Part shown: piece after piece, positions 1 through 11,127 of the stretch
How positions within the stretch are numbered: position 1 is the first letter of the stretch
How the letters are laid out: each line of letters begins with the position of its first letter
Source of the DNA: Nemophila menziesii
Taxonomy: Eukaryota > Streptophyta > Magnoliopsida > Boraginales > Hydrophyllaceae
Length of the DNA stretch: 64,000 nucleotides
Assembly (NCBI GenBank): GCA_029959085.1
Contig: JARWIR010000027.1
Location: forward strand, 558,001 to 622,000
Direction: 5' to 3'
The notes under the pieces: model-generated
Seen by the model: the letters and a program-made list of their open reading frames with translations, nothing else
The model's database searches: none
Told to the model about the DNA's origin: nothing
Translations under genes and position numbers: made by a program

Positions 1-2914
1 TGATCAAATTTATAATTAATTATATTGAGAAAATTAGGTAGATTTTTCCTATATATATTTTACAGAATATCGAAATATACACCAACACCACAAGAGATGT
101 TTTTGCACTTAATTTGTTAGACCATCTATTCATAGTGGTTGGAGTATGTATGGAGAGTAGGGAAATAGATGTAAGAGAAATTAAATTAGGTTGTAAGACT
201 TGTTTGACACCTATTGGAGAAAGCATATTTTCAAACATCATATATGGTAGTCTACCATACATTCTTTTTATTTTATCTCCTTGTGGTTTACATATGTGAA
301 CGTATTTTTATTTAGGTTGAATAAATACATCATATCTTTTGTGGTCTTAGAAAATATGTGTATAAACTCATGATATTTTAAAAGTGTACAATGTCACCTT
401 ATGTTATTAGAATAGTACACACAGCCTATGAATTAAATGTTTATCTATTTGAATTATTTATTACATTTATTTTATATTTTTTGTGTTCATGTCCCCTTGG
501 TAAATGGTTGTTCTTTTTGTTAATTCTTATAGTCAAATTTTAATTTTAATTATATTTAATTTATTTTGATTATTACAGAATATGCTTCCTGGAATATCTT
601 GCAATAGACTATTACCAGATTCCAGACAATGGTGACAAATTCAAGATACAAATTAATAGTGTAATCCAATTCTATTTTATATTTTAAACATGAATATTAC
701 ACTTTTATTTGTTGTTGTCTATTATTTTTTTATGAACTAAATCATTTGTAGCTAGAGAAAGGGATAATGTATGAACCCTACATTTTGATTATGATGTTTC
801 ATTGTGTTTTGGGATATTACTATTCAAATGAATTGATTTAGCATTCATTATGTATTTATGATTTCTTCAGCCCTTATGAAGATAAAGTTGTAGGTGGTAT
901 TAGTAGACTAGACTGTCATCCGGGAGGGAGAGAGGGGGAGATCAGATTATAGAAAATAATATATAATAATTCAGTGTGTGTTATTGAGTTAGGAGATCTT
1001 GACTAACCGGATAGTCAATTAATTTAGAATTAATTACGTTTGAAAGTTTTGTAGGGGTCACTCGGGAGAGGTCCATAGAATTGTAGGATAACCCTCTATC
1101 TACCTGGGATGGAATTAAGGGATTTTAGAGTTTCGACTATTGCTAAAATAACAATTTACCATGATATCCATAAATGGGTAAATTCATAATTAGTGGAAAT
1201 TAGTAGCGACTCTCAAACTATCTTCTTATCTATATTCTCGTGTTGACTAGTATGTCCTTTGGTTAAAAATACATTACTAATCATATATTATTTATTTTGA
1301 CTTTAATCCTTACTTTTGAGAAACAAAAAATATATTTTATGTTTTAGTTAACTGTAATTTGTCCCCTCTACGCTTCCTGGAAAGACAAAAGAATTAACCT
1401 CCTAGTGCATATGGAGAACGATATTCCTAGTAATTATTTGTTACTTGTTAACGACTCATTCACTTGTGGGTAGTAGCTCCCCTAGGTGTTGATTTACCTA
1501 TCACACTCTAGGGGACAACAAAGGTAAATACACATTGTAACGATTTTGTCCCTATACTAACGACATGTAGAGAAACGACATGTAATACACTACCACAATG
1601 ATACTGAATGTATAGTTGCATACTTATCTTCAAACCTTTGACAATCTGGAATCTATCATATTTAGAAAATATGTACTTGGCGAACCCTATAGGATATAAG
1701 TTAATGTATTTTTCTTGCAATACTCTTAACACTCTAGTTCACTACTCTTATAAGCTTCATTTCACGACATCCAATTTAGATAATTTTACAGTTAACTTTA
1801 ACAATGTTTCATCAGAAGCATCCTCAATGGTGATATTAGCAATTTTTTTTTGTGGTAGTCACTACTAGCTCTAAAAGACCTTGAAGGATTTTAAAAGTTA
1901 TCTATGCTCGAACATTTTTATGAATGATATTTTGTTTTATTTATAACAACACTTATTTTAGTAAGAATAAGGGTAAAACTCATAAGCCATACTTTTCAGA
2001 ATGCAATTCATCAATGAATGTCGTAACACTACATTATAATTCATCATAATTTAACTTTGACAAAAATAATCATTTAACTAGCATCACAATGTCACCATCC
2101 TCTATTATTGGTAAATTCAAGGATATTTTAATTGATAAATTATCTTAGATTACTGTAAGAAGTCGAGTACATCTATTGAACAATTAACTATTTAAAAACT
2201 AAGTTTTTAAATAATTTGATTAAGTAGTAATAAATTAAAATATTAATTTTTAATTTTTTGCAGAGGTAATGTTCAATTTATAAACAATAACATATAAAGA
2301 CAATTAGGGGATTAAAACTCTATCGAACAAATATCAAAAGTATACAGTAGAAACAATTTTATTCATAGAAGTTAAATATAAAACTTTATTAGAAAATATA
2401 TAATAAGAAAAAAATAATTTCATGTTATTTATTAAAATTATAATTTTAAACTATAATTAAAATATTAATACAATTTAGGATCCACACTAATTTCACAAAC
2501 ACAATAAAAATAAACTACCCATTAAACCCTAATGTTGCCGCCTTTTCCTATACATATACATACATCTTCTTCCACTCTTAGTTTCAAACCTACTGTCAGC
2601 ATCCTCTTGATATTACGTCACTTTTACTATCTAACTCTAATGTCTAAATATTCGTTATCTTCTAATTTCAATCTTCTCTAATCGGAATTCATTTTTTCCA
2701 TCCAATCTACTTTTTTTCAATTTCTCTGTAGTATCTCCCTCTTCTTCCTTAATTATGATATTATCCTCAACTATTGTCTCCATCTAGATCTGCAGTCTTC
2801 TGTCTAAATACTATTTTTACATGCTAGTATCTTAGATCGTTGGCCATATCATTTCAATTTATAAATCTAAGGTACTTTTTTAATTTAAAAATTTGTTCTA
2901 CCAATGTGAATTAG

Positions 2915-2922
2915 TATAAATA
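2915..2922 (+). promoter_or_regulatory. TATA box of zipper copy 1
   Basis: TATAAATA lies 62 bp upstream of the proposed 5' UTR splice donor and 171 bp upstream of the zipper ATG position. The same octamer is kept at the same place in all copies except the one at 27663, which reads TATAAACA. It fits the plant TATA consensus; the start of transcription is not determined. Confidence 0.6.
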
Positions 2923-3085
2923 GAGTAAATCACCTTCCTCATTTGCTCATTTTGTAGTGTAAATCATTTAAAGGAGGTGAGATAGCAAATCTATGAATAG
3001 AATTTGGAATATAAAGGTATGTATACTAGTCTAAAACAAGTAAACTAACATTTTTTTCTTGTCTTTCAGGAACAAGAAGAAAGAG

Positions 3086-3258
3086 ATGGAAGAGAAAACG
3101 CAAGGCTATACTTAGCAAACTTGCAAATTGCTTTATAAAATGAAAGGCTAAGAAAGTTAGCCAAACAGCTCACTGGAGAGAAGCGGCACCTGGAAGCAAT
3201 GGTTGCTAGCTCATCCTCAATGAAAAATGAAGTGAATCCCAAAAAGACTGAGAAATGA
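3086..3258 (+). pseudogene. ZPR: LITTLE ZIPPER-type gene, copy 1, broken
   Basis: Zipper copy with two disabling changes. One A is missing after the start (ATGGAAGAG for ATGGAAAGAG), so translation from the usual ATG ends after nine residues. In the zipper frame the codon after LQIAL is TAA, inside the coiled coil. A further change turns the KKNE lysine codon AAG into ATG. The proposed 5' UTR intron is 2977-3069, from GTGAGA to TTTCAG. The same one-base deletion is seen at 47756 and 51740, so those copies and this one probably share an ancestor. Judged a pseudogene. Confidence 0.8.
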
Positions 3259-3431
3259 AGTATTTTTTTTGCTTGGAGAAATGAAGTATTTGATCCCATC
3301 ATGTTTTTCTTATTATTTAATAAATGTGTGTTTGTTTGATTACCCACAAGAGTTTATTTGATGAATAGCTTTGAGACAGTAAATGTAATGGTGTGATGTG
3401 TGTTTGTTGTTTGAATAATTGAATCTGCCTT

Positions 3432-3894
3432 TTAGCAATCTATTTTTAGTTTTTTATCTACGCTAGAGAACATTTCATAAAACGCCTTAAAGTAGTTGTA
3501 AGCAATCCCCACATCTTCCTTCCCACAAATCTCTCTCACACTGCAATTAAACAAAAACAAGCAAAGATCTTGAGAGTAATTGAGAAATCAAACTCGATAA
3601 TAAAATTAAAAAAAATATATATGTTCCAACCTGTGCATAGATTGTTGAGGAATACCACAATCAACAGTACGAATTCCAACTCCAGAAGCAAGAATTGGAC
3701 CAATAGTGGACCCACACCCCATATCATTTCTTACCACAAAGTCCTATAAAAAAACGAGTCTTCATTTCTGCCTCTTATATGAAGAAAATATAATAATATT
3801 TAATTACCTGAACTGGAAGATTATGAATTGTTGCAATTTTCTTAAAAAGAAAAGCAGTAATACCACTAGTGGCATATCGTTGATTAGCATTATG
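3432..3894 (-). pseudogene. Aspartyl aminopeptidase 3' fragment, copy 1
   Basis: Three-exon C-terminal remnant as described for the copy at 7408-7870. Specific to this copy is a Glu-to-Gly change in the DVEIAY segment of the last exon. The stop codon lies 173 bp from the end of the convergent zipper frame. No N-terminal exons or catalytic core are present. Confidence 0.8.
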
Positions 3895-3976
3895 TTCAAA
3901 AATTTGTTCTACTGTCGAGCAAATTGGGGTGTTTTTTCACATTGGTGTAAATTAATTTAAATGTTATTTTCATTTT

Positions 3977-6480
3977 TGATCAAATTTATAATTAATTATA
4001 TTGAGAAAATTAGGTAGATTTTTCCTATATATATTTTACAGAATATCGAAATATACACCAACACCACAAGAGATGTTTTTGCACTTGATTTGTTAGACCA
4101 TCTATTCATAGTGGTTGGAGTATGTATTGAGAGTAGGGAAATAGATGTAAGAGAAATTAAATTAGGTTGTAAGACTTGTTTGACACCTATTGGAGAAAGC
4201 ATATTTTCAAACATCATATATGATAGTCTACCATACATTCTTTTTATTTTATCTCCTTGTGGTTTACATATGTGAACGTATTTTTATTTAGGTTGAAGAA
4301 ATACATCATATCTTTTGTGGTCTTAGAAAATATGTGTATAAACTCATGAAATTTTAAAAGTGTACAATGTCACCTTATGTTATTAGAATAGTACAAACAG
4401 CCTATGAATTAAATGTTTATCTATTTGAATTATTTATTACATTTATTTAATATTTTTTGTGTTCATGTCCCCTTGGTAAATGGTTGTTCTTTTTGTTAAT
4501 TCTTATAGTCAATTTTAATTATATTTAATTTATTTTGATTATTACAGAATATGCTTCCTCGGATATCTTTCAATAGACTATTACCAAATTCCAGACAATG
4601 GTGACAAATTCAAGATACAAATTAATAGTGTAATCCAATTCTATTTTATATTTTAAACATGAATATTACACTTTTATTTGTTGTTGTCTATTATTTTTTT
4701 ATGATCTAAATCATTTGTAGCTAGAGAAATAGATAATGTATGAACCCTACATTTGGATTATGATGTTTCATTGTGTTTTTGGATATTACTATTCAAATGA
4801 ATTGATTTAGCATTCATTATGTATTTATGATTTCTTCAGCCCTTATGAAGATAAAGTTGTAGGTGGTATTAGTAGACTAGACTGTCATCCGGGAGGGAGA
4901 GAGGGGGAGATCGGATTATAGAAAATAATATATAATCATTCGGTGTGTCTTATTGAGTTAGGAGGTCTTGACTAACCGGATAGTCAATTAATTTAGAATT
5001 AATTATGTTTGAAAGTTTTGTACGGCTCACTCGGGAGATGTCCATAGAATTGTAGGATAACCCTCTATCTACCTGGGATGGAATTAAGGGATTTTAGAGT
5101 TTCGACTATTGCTAAAATAACAATTTACCATGATATTCATAAATGGGTAAATTCATAATTAGTGGAAATTAGTAGCAACTCTCAAACTATCTTCTTATCT
5201 ATATTCTCATGTTGACTAGTATGTCCTTTGGTTAAAAATACATTACTAATCATATATTATTTATTTTGACTTTAATCCTTACTTTTGAGAAACAAAAAAT
5301 ATATTTTATGTTTTAGTTAACTGTAATTTGTCCCCTCTACGCTTCCTGGAAAGACAAAAGAATTAACCTCCTAGTGCATATGGAGAACGATATTCCTAGT
5401 AATTATTTGTTACTTGTTAACGACTCATTCACTTGTGGGTAGTAGCTCCCCTATGTGTTGATTTACCTATCACACTCTAGGGGACAACAAAGGTAAATAC
5501 ACAGTGTAACGATTTTGTCCCTATACTAACGACATGTAGAGAAACGACATGTAATACACTACCACAATGATACTGAATGTATAGTTGCATCCTTATCTTC
5601 AAACCTTTGACAATCTGGAATCTATCATATTTAGAAAATATGTACTTGGCGAACCCTATAGTATATAAGTTAATGTATTTTTCTTGCAATACACTTAATA
5701 CTCTAGTTCACTACTCTTATAAGCTTCATTTCATGACATCCAATTTAGATAATTTTACAGTTAACTTTAACAATGTTTCATCAAAAGCATCCTCAATGGT
5801 GATATTAGCAATTTTTTTGTGGTAGTCACTACTAGCTCTAAAAGACCTTGAAGGATTTTAAAAGTTATCTATGCTCGAACATTTTTATGAATGATATTTT
5901 GTTTTATTTATCACAACACTTATTTTAGTAAGAATAAGGGTAATACTCATAAGCCATACTTTTCAAAATGCAATTCATCAATGAATGTCGTAACACTACA
6001 TTATAATTCATTAAAATTTAACTTTGACAAAAATAAACATTTAACTAGCATCACAATGTCACCATCCTCTATTATTGGTAAATTCAAGGATATTTTAATA
6101 GATAAATTATCTTAGATTACTGTAAGAAGTCGAGTACATCTATTGAACAATTAACTATTTAAAAACTAAGTTTTTAAACAATTTGATTAAGTAGTAATAA
6201 ATTAAAATATTAATTTTTAATTTTTTGCATAGGTAATGTTCAATTTATAAACAATAACATATAAAGACAATTAGGGGATTAAAACTTTATCGAACAAATA
6301 TCAAAAGTATACAGTAGAAACAATTTTATTCATAGAAGTTAAATATAAAACTTTATTAGAAAATATATAATAAGAAAAAAATAATTTCATGTTATTTATT
6401 AAAATTATAATTTTAAACTATAATTAAAATATTAATACAATTTAGGGTCCACACTAATTTCACAAACACAATAAAAAATA
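3977..6480. other. Non-genic part of the reference unit
   Basis: About 2.5 kb with no gene I can recognise. Short open frames of 60-90 codons recur here in every unit on both strands, but they overlap each other and match no family I know. A segment at 4544-4620 starts after a good acceptor (ATTACAG) and in the diverged copy at 19793 reads as an exon-like stretch (LPGISYNKGLPNSRQW), broken by stops here; its source is unknown. The block at 4950-5500 has the look of non-coding LTR-retrotransposon DNA, but no paired LTRs, primer site or polyprotein are seen, so this is a weak guess. Confidence 0.5.
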
Positions 6481-6491
6481 AACTACCCATT

Positions 6492-6500
6492 AAACCCTAA
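6492..6500 (+). promoter_or_regulatory. Telo-box in leader-like block
   Basis: AAACCCTAA followed by a pyrimidine-rich stretch (CTTCTTCCACTC) and, 390 bp further on, the zipper TATA box. Telo-boxes are known upstream of many plant translation-machinery genes. The block at 6480-6860 therefore resembles the promoter and leader of a housekeeping gene whose body is absent. It is conserved in all complete units except 56613-60507, where it is deleted. Confidence 0.45.
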
Positions 6501-6889
6501 TGTTGCCGCCTTTTCCTATACATATACATACATCTTCTTCCACTCTTAGTTTCAAACCTACTGTCAGCCTCCTCTTGATATTCCTTTTTTCGTCACTTTT
6601 ACTATCTAACTCTAATGTCTAAATATTCGTTATCTTCTAATTTCAATCTTCTCTAATCGGAATTCATTTCTTCGATCCAATCTACTTTTATTCAATTTCT
6701 CTATAGTATCTCCCTCTTCTTCCTTAATTATGATATTATCCTCAACTATTGTCTCCATCTAGATCTGCAATCTTCTGTCTAAATACTATTTTTACATGCT
6801 ATTATCTTAGATCGTTGGCCATATCATTTCAATTTATAAATCTAAGGTACTTTTTTAATTTAAAAATTTGTTCTACCAATGTTGATTAG

Positions 6890-6897
6890 TATAAATA
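6890..6897 (+). promoter_or_regulatory. TATA box of zipper copy 2
   Basis: TATAAATA, 62 bp before the proposed splice donor at 6952 and 171 bp before the zipper ATG at 7061. Confidence 0.6.
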
Positions 6898-7060
6898 GAG
6901 TAAATCAGCTTCCTCATTTTCTCATTTTGTAGTGTAAATCATTTAAAGGAGGTGAAATAGCAAATCTATGAATAGAATTTGGAATATAAAGGTATGTATA
7001 CTAGTCTAAAACAAGTAAACTAACATTTTTTTCATGTCTTTCAGGAACAAGAAGAAAGAG

Positions 7061-7234
7061 ATGGAAAGAGAAAACGCAAGGCTATACTTAGCAAACTTGC
7101 AAATTGCTTTAGAAAATGAAAGGCTAAGAAAGTTAGCCAAACAGCTCACTGGAGAGAAGCGGCACCTGGAAGCAATGGTTGCTAGCTCATCCTCAAAGAA
7201 AAATGAAGTGAATCCCAAAAAGACTGAGAAATGA
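7061..7234 (+). CDS. ZPR: LITTLE ZIPPER-type microprotein, copy 2 (reference)
   Basis: 57-residue protein opening MERENARLYLANLQIALENE. Leu8, Ile15, Leu22, Leu29 and Leu36 are exactly seven residues apart, giving one five-heptad leucine zipper. The rest is a Ser/Lys-rich tail (SSSSKKNEVNP) with no DNA-binding domain. The ENERLRK core and the short length match the plant LITTLE ZIPPER family, which is known to form inactive heterodimers with class III HD-ZIP transcription factors in shoot meristem and leaf polarity control. Start choice: splicing 6952-7044 (93 bp, ending TTTCAG) removes an upstream out-of-frame ATG and makes this the first AUG of the mRNA, as in short ZPR3-like members. This copy's donor is GTGAAA rather than GTGAGA. 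AATAAA follows the stop by about 60 bp. Family membership is from motif recognition, not a search. Confidence 0.85.
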   Translation: MERENARLYLANLQIALENERLRKLAKQLTGEKRHLEAMVASSSSKKNEVNPKKTEK

Positions 7235-7407
7235 AGTATTTTTTTTGCTTGGAGAAATGAAGTATTTGATCCCATCATGTTTTTCTTATTATTTAATAAA
7301 TGTGTGTTTGTTTGATTACCCACAAGAGTTTATTTGATGAATAGCTTTGAGACAGTAAATGTAATGGTGTGATGTGTGTTTGTTGTTTGAATAATTGAAT
7401 CTGCCTT

Positions 7408-7870
7408 TTAGCAATCTATTTTTAGTTTTTTATCTACGCTTGAGAACATTTCATAAAACGCCTTAAAGTAGTTGTAAGCAATCTCAACATCTTCCTTCCC
7501 ACAAATCTCTCTCACACTGCAATTAAACAAAAACAAGTAAAGATCTTGAGAGTAATTGAGAAATCAAACTCGATAATAAAATTTAAAAAAATATATATGT
7601 TCCAACCTGTGCATAGATTGTTGAGGAATACCACAATCAACAGTACGAATTCCAACTCCAGAAGCAAGAATTGGACCAATAGTGGACCCACACCCCATAT
7701 CATTTCTTACCACAAAGTCCTATAAAAAAACGAGTCTTCATTTCTGCCTCTTATATGAAGAAAATATAATAATATTTAATTACCTGAACTGGAAGATTAT
7801 GAATTGTTGCAATTTTCTTAAAAAGAAAAGCAGTAATACCACTAGTGGCATATCGTTGATTAGCATTATG
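7408..7870 (-). pseudogene. Aspartyl aminopeptidase (M18) 3' fragment, reference copy
   Basis: On the minus strand three exons join in frame: 7870-7784 (HNANQRYATSG to LPVQ), 7719-7607 ([17 protein letters not shown] to MHS) and 7516-7408 (VREICGKEDVEIAYNYFKAF to KIDC, stop TAA). Introns are 64 and 90 bp with GT..AG ends. Together about 102 residues match the C-terminal end of plant aspartyl aminopeptidases, zinc peptidases of roughly 480-500 residues that remove N-terminal Asp or Glu. The His of the MHS motif corresponds to the family's C-terminal zinc ligand. The first 75-80% of the enzyme, with the other metal ligands, is absent, and no promoter is seen on this strand, so no active enzyme is expected. 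It faces the zipper gene tail to tail, 173 bp between stops. Confidence 0.85.
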
Positions 7871-7952
7871 TTCAAAAATTTGTTCTACTGTCGAGCAAAT
7901 TGGGGTGTTTTTTCACATTGGTGTAAATTAATTTGAATGTTATTTTCATTTT

Positions 7953-10436
7953 TGATCAAATTTATAATTAATTATATTGAGAAAATTAGGTAGATTTTTC
8001 CTATATATATTTTACAGAATATCGAAATATACACCAACACCACAAGAGATGTTTTTGCACTTGATTTGATAGACCATCTATTCATAGTGGTTGGAGTATG
8101 TATGGAGAGTAGGGAAATAGATGTAAGAGAAATTAAATTAGGTTGTAAGACTTGTTTGACACCTATTGGAGAAAGCATATTTTCAAACATCATATATAAT
8201 AGTCACCATACATTCTTTTTATTTTATCTCCTTGTGGTTTACATATGTGAACGTATTTTTATTTAGGTTGAAGAAATACATCATATCTTTTGTGGTCTTA
8301 GAAAATATGTGTATAAACTCATGATATTTTAAAAGTGTACAATGTCACCTTATGTTATTAGAATAGTACACACAGCCTATGAATTAAATGTTTATCTATT
8401 TGAATTATTTATTACATTTATTTTATATTTTTTGTGTTCATGTCCCCTTGGTAAATGGTTGTTCTTTTTGTTAATTCTTATAGTCAAATTTTAATTTTAA
8501 TTATATTTAATTTATTTTGATTATTACAGAATATGCTTCCTGGGATATCTTGCAATACACTATTACCAAATTCCAGACAATGGTGACAAATTCAAGATAC
8601 AAATTAATAGTGTATTCCAATTCTATTTCATATTTTAAACATGAATATTACACTTTTATTTGTTGTTGTCTATTATTTTTTTATGAACTAAATCATTTGT
8701 AGCTAGAGAAATAGATAATGTATGAACCCTACATTTGGATTATGATGTTTCATTGTGTTTTTGGATATTACTATTCAAATGAATTGATTTAGCATTCATT
8801 ATGTATTTATGATTTCTTCAGCCCTTATGAAGATAAAGTTGTAGGTGGTATTAGTAGACTAGACTGTCATCCGGGAGGGGTAGAGGGGGAGATCTGATTA
8901 TAGAAAATAATATATAATCATTCGGTGTGTGTTATTGAGTTAAGAGGTCTTAACTAACCGGATAGTCAATTAATTTAGAATTAATTACGTTTGAAAGTTT
9001 TGTAGGGGTCACTCGGGAGAGGTCCATAGAATTGTAGGATAACCCTCTATCTACCTGGGATGGAATTAAGGGATTTTAGAGTTTCGACTATTGCTAAAAT
9101 AACAATTTACCATGATATCCATAAATGGGTAAATTCATAATTAGTGGAAATTAGTAGCGACTCTCAAACTATCTTCTTATCTATATTCTCATGTTGACTA
9201 GTATGTCCTTTGGTTAAAAATACATTACTAATCATATATTATTTATTTTGACTTTAATCCTTACTTTTGAGAAACAAAAAATATATTTTATGTTTTAGTT
9301 AACTGTAATTTGTCCCCTCTACGCTACCTGGAAAGACAAAAGAATTAACCTCCTAGTGCATATGGAGAACGATATTCCTAGTAATTATTTGTTACTTGTT
9401 AACGACTCATTCACTGGTGGTAGTAGCTCCCTTAGGTGTTGATTTACCTATCACACTCTAGGGGACAACAAAGGTAAATACACATTGTAACGATTTTGTC
9501 CCTATACTAACGACATGTAGAGAAACGACATGTAATACACTACCACAATGATACTGAATGTATAGTTGCATCCTTATCTTCAAACCTTTGACAATCTGGA
9601 ATCTATCATATTTAGAAAATATGTACTTGGCGAACCCTATAGGATATAAGTTAATGTATTTTTCTTGCAATACACTTAACACTCTAGTTCACTACTCTTA
9701 TAAGCTTCATTTCATGACATCCAATTTAGATAATTTTACAGTTAACTTTAACAATGTTTTATCAGAAGCATCCTCAATGGTGATATTAGCAATTTTTTTT
9801 TGTGGTAGTCACTACTAGCTCTAAAAGACCTTGAAGGATTTTAAAAGTTATCTATGCTCGAACATTTTTATGAATGATATTTTGTTTTATTTATCACAAC
9901 ACTTATTTTAGTAAGAATAAGGGTAATACTCATAAGCCATACTTTTCAGAATGCAATTCATTAATGAATGTCGTAACACTACATTATAATTCATCAAAAT
10001 TTAACATTGACAAAAATAAACATTTAACTAGCATCACAATGTCACCATCCTCTATTATTGGTAAATTCAAGGATATTTTAATAGATAAATTATCTTAGAT
10101 TACTGTAAGAAGTCGAGTACATCTATTGAACAATTAACTATTTAAAAACTAAGTTTTTAAACAATTTGATTAAGTAGTAATAAATTAAAATATTAATTTT
10201 TAATTTTTTGCATAGGTAATGTTCAATTTATAAACAATAACATATAAAGACAATTAGGGGATTAAACCTTTATCGAACAAATATCAAAAGTATACAGTAG
10301 AAACAATTTTATTCATAGAAGTTAAATATAAAACTTTATTAGAAAATATATAATTAGAAAAAAATAATTTCATGTTATTTATTCAAATTATAATTTTAAA
10401 CTATAATTAAAATTATAATTTTAAACTATAATTAAA
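7953..10436 (+). repeat. Tandem 4-kb unit 3, truncated
   Basis: First 2484 bp of a unit. It stops inside the AT-rich stretch before the telo-box, where a MITE-like element begins, so no zipper gene or aminopeptidase fragment is present. Just before the break it has a 27 bp tandem duplication (about 10384-10436), shared only with the unit at 20737. Confidence 0.9.
10384..10436. repeat. 27-bp tandem duplication, left flank
   Basis: The string AATTATAATTTTAAACTATA plus ATTAAAA occurs twice in tandem. Other units have it once. The only other doubled copy is at about 23167-23220. Confidence 0.8.
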
Positions 10437-10437
10437 A

Positions 10438-10616
10438 GGAAAATTCTTCCATCCAATATTGGATGATCCTACACCAATTACATTCATACACATACCCCAT
10501 GTTTTAAACTTGCAAAAGTAACTATCACATTAATCTAATTACATGTGTTTTGTTTTAATAATCAATGGCGGTGATTTAAATATTGGACCATCCAATATTG
10601 GATGGAAGTATTACCC
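10438..10616. mobile_element. MITE-like element
   Basis: 179 bp with 24 bp inverted terminal sequences, CTTCCATCCAATATTGGATG.. at 10446-10469 and its near-perfect inverse at 10585-10608 (one mismatch). The similarity extends loosely outward to GG..CC ends. Each arm is itself palindromic (ATCCAATATTGGAT). No coding capacity and no clear target-site duplication; the left edge coincides with the break of unit 3. Superfamily not determined. Confidence 0.65.
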
Positions 10617-10749
10617 AATAATAATTTATTAATAAGAACTAAATTTTAGATGGGCGGCAAAGGCAAATTTAACGCGCCATATTGAAAAGTTATTACTCTT
10701 TAAACCCGTTTCCTTTAGTCTTTGACACTCAAAACCCTTCATCAAATTA

Positions 10750-10952
10750 ATACCTTTCAATTTTTGCCGGCCATTATCATCCAATATCGGAGCACCATAA
10801 CCAGAATTCCAGCACCGACATCAAAGTAGCCAAGAGTCCCCGCTCCATCAAATGAGCCCAAAAACAGAGATACATCAAAGGAGCTCATCCGAGCCACCAC
10901 CACTGGCGGACCACTACCACTGCTCGCCACCACCACCATAATCCGAGCACAA
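10750..10952 (+). other. GC-richer exon-like segment, unrecognised
   Basis: A Pro/Ser/His-coding stretch of higher GC ending in a plausible donor (CACAAG/GTATAA at 10952/10953). It stands out from the AT-rich surroundings and may be a captured first exon. No family recognised and no clear start codon. The open frame on the opposite strand has no support. Confidence 0.3.
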
Positions 10953-11127
10953 GGTATAATCTTATCTTAAATATCAATTTCTATTTAATTTGCATAATTA
11001 AAACTATATATTAATTTGATTTTTAGGTTTTGGTGTATTGAATTCCTTTAGTTAACTACATCAGCAACTTTTGGAGGACATTTGATGGATCCTCTTGGGC
11101 TTTAAATTGAACCGGACCTAAGAATCG

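Larger units (their letters stand above)
1..3976 (+). repeat. Tandem 4-kb unit 1
   Basis: First visible copy of the long tandem repeat, 3976 bp, phased arbitrarily on the conserved TGATCAAATTTATAATT string. It joins unit 2 head to tail without spacer. Its zipper gene is the most damaged of the array, with a frameshift and a nonsense codon. Confidence 0.95.
6862..7888. repeat. 15-bp direct repeats bounding the gene cassette
   Basis: AAAAATTTGTTCTAC occurs at 6862-6876, just before the zipper TATA box, and again at 7874-7888, just where aminopeptidase similarity stops. The enclosed 1.0 kb holds both gene segments. In the diverged unit at 17602-17616 a single similar string is found and the cassette is missing. 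Confidence 0.7.
3977..7952 (+). repeat. Tandem 4-kb unit 2 (reference unit)
   Basis: 3976 bp. In order along the plus strand: 3977-4900 AT-rich non-coding DNA; about 4950-5500 a block with higher GC that recurs in diverged form at 15765-16320; 5500-6450 AT-rich DNA; 6480-6860 a leader-like block with a telo-box; 6862-7888 the cassette with the zipper gene and the aminopeptidase fragment, bounded by a 15 bp direct repeat; then a short tail. Units at 1, 3977 and 7953 are spaced exactly 3976 bp. Confidence 0.95.

Noticed and set aside
4950..5500. Intact LTR retrotransposon
   Set aside because: The block has an LTR-retrotransposon flavour, but no pair of LTRs, primer-binding site, gag or pol frame could be found in the unit.
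6492..6500. AAACCCTAA as telomeric repeat
   Set aside because: Only a single copy per unit, not tandem, so it is a telo-box-like motif and not interstitial telomere DNA.
7006..7323. 105-codon open frame on the minus strand, repeated in most units
   Set aside because: It is the antisense of the zipper exon and its 3' flank; its start and end follow the zipper gene and it has no recognisable domain or splice context.
7408..7870. Functional aspartyl aminopeptidase gene
   Set aside because: Only the last three exons are present, without the N-terminal metal ligands or a promoter, and upstream sequence does not continue the protein.
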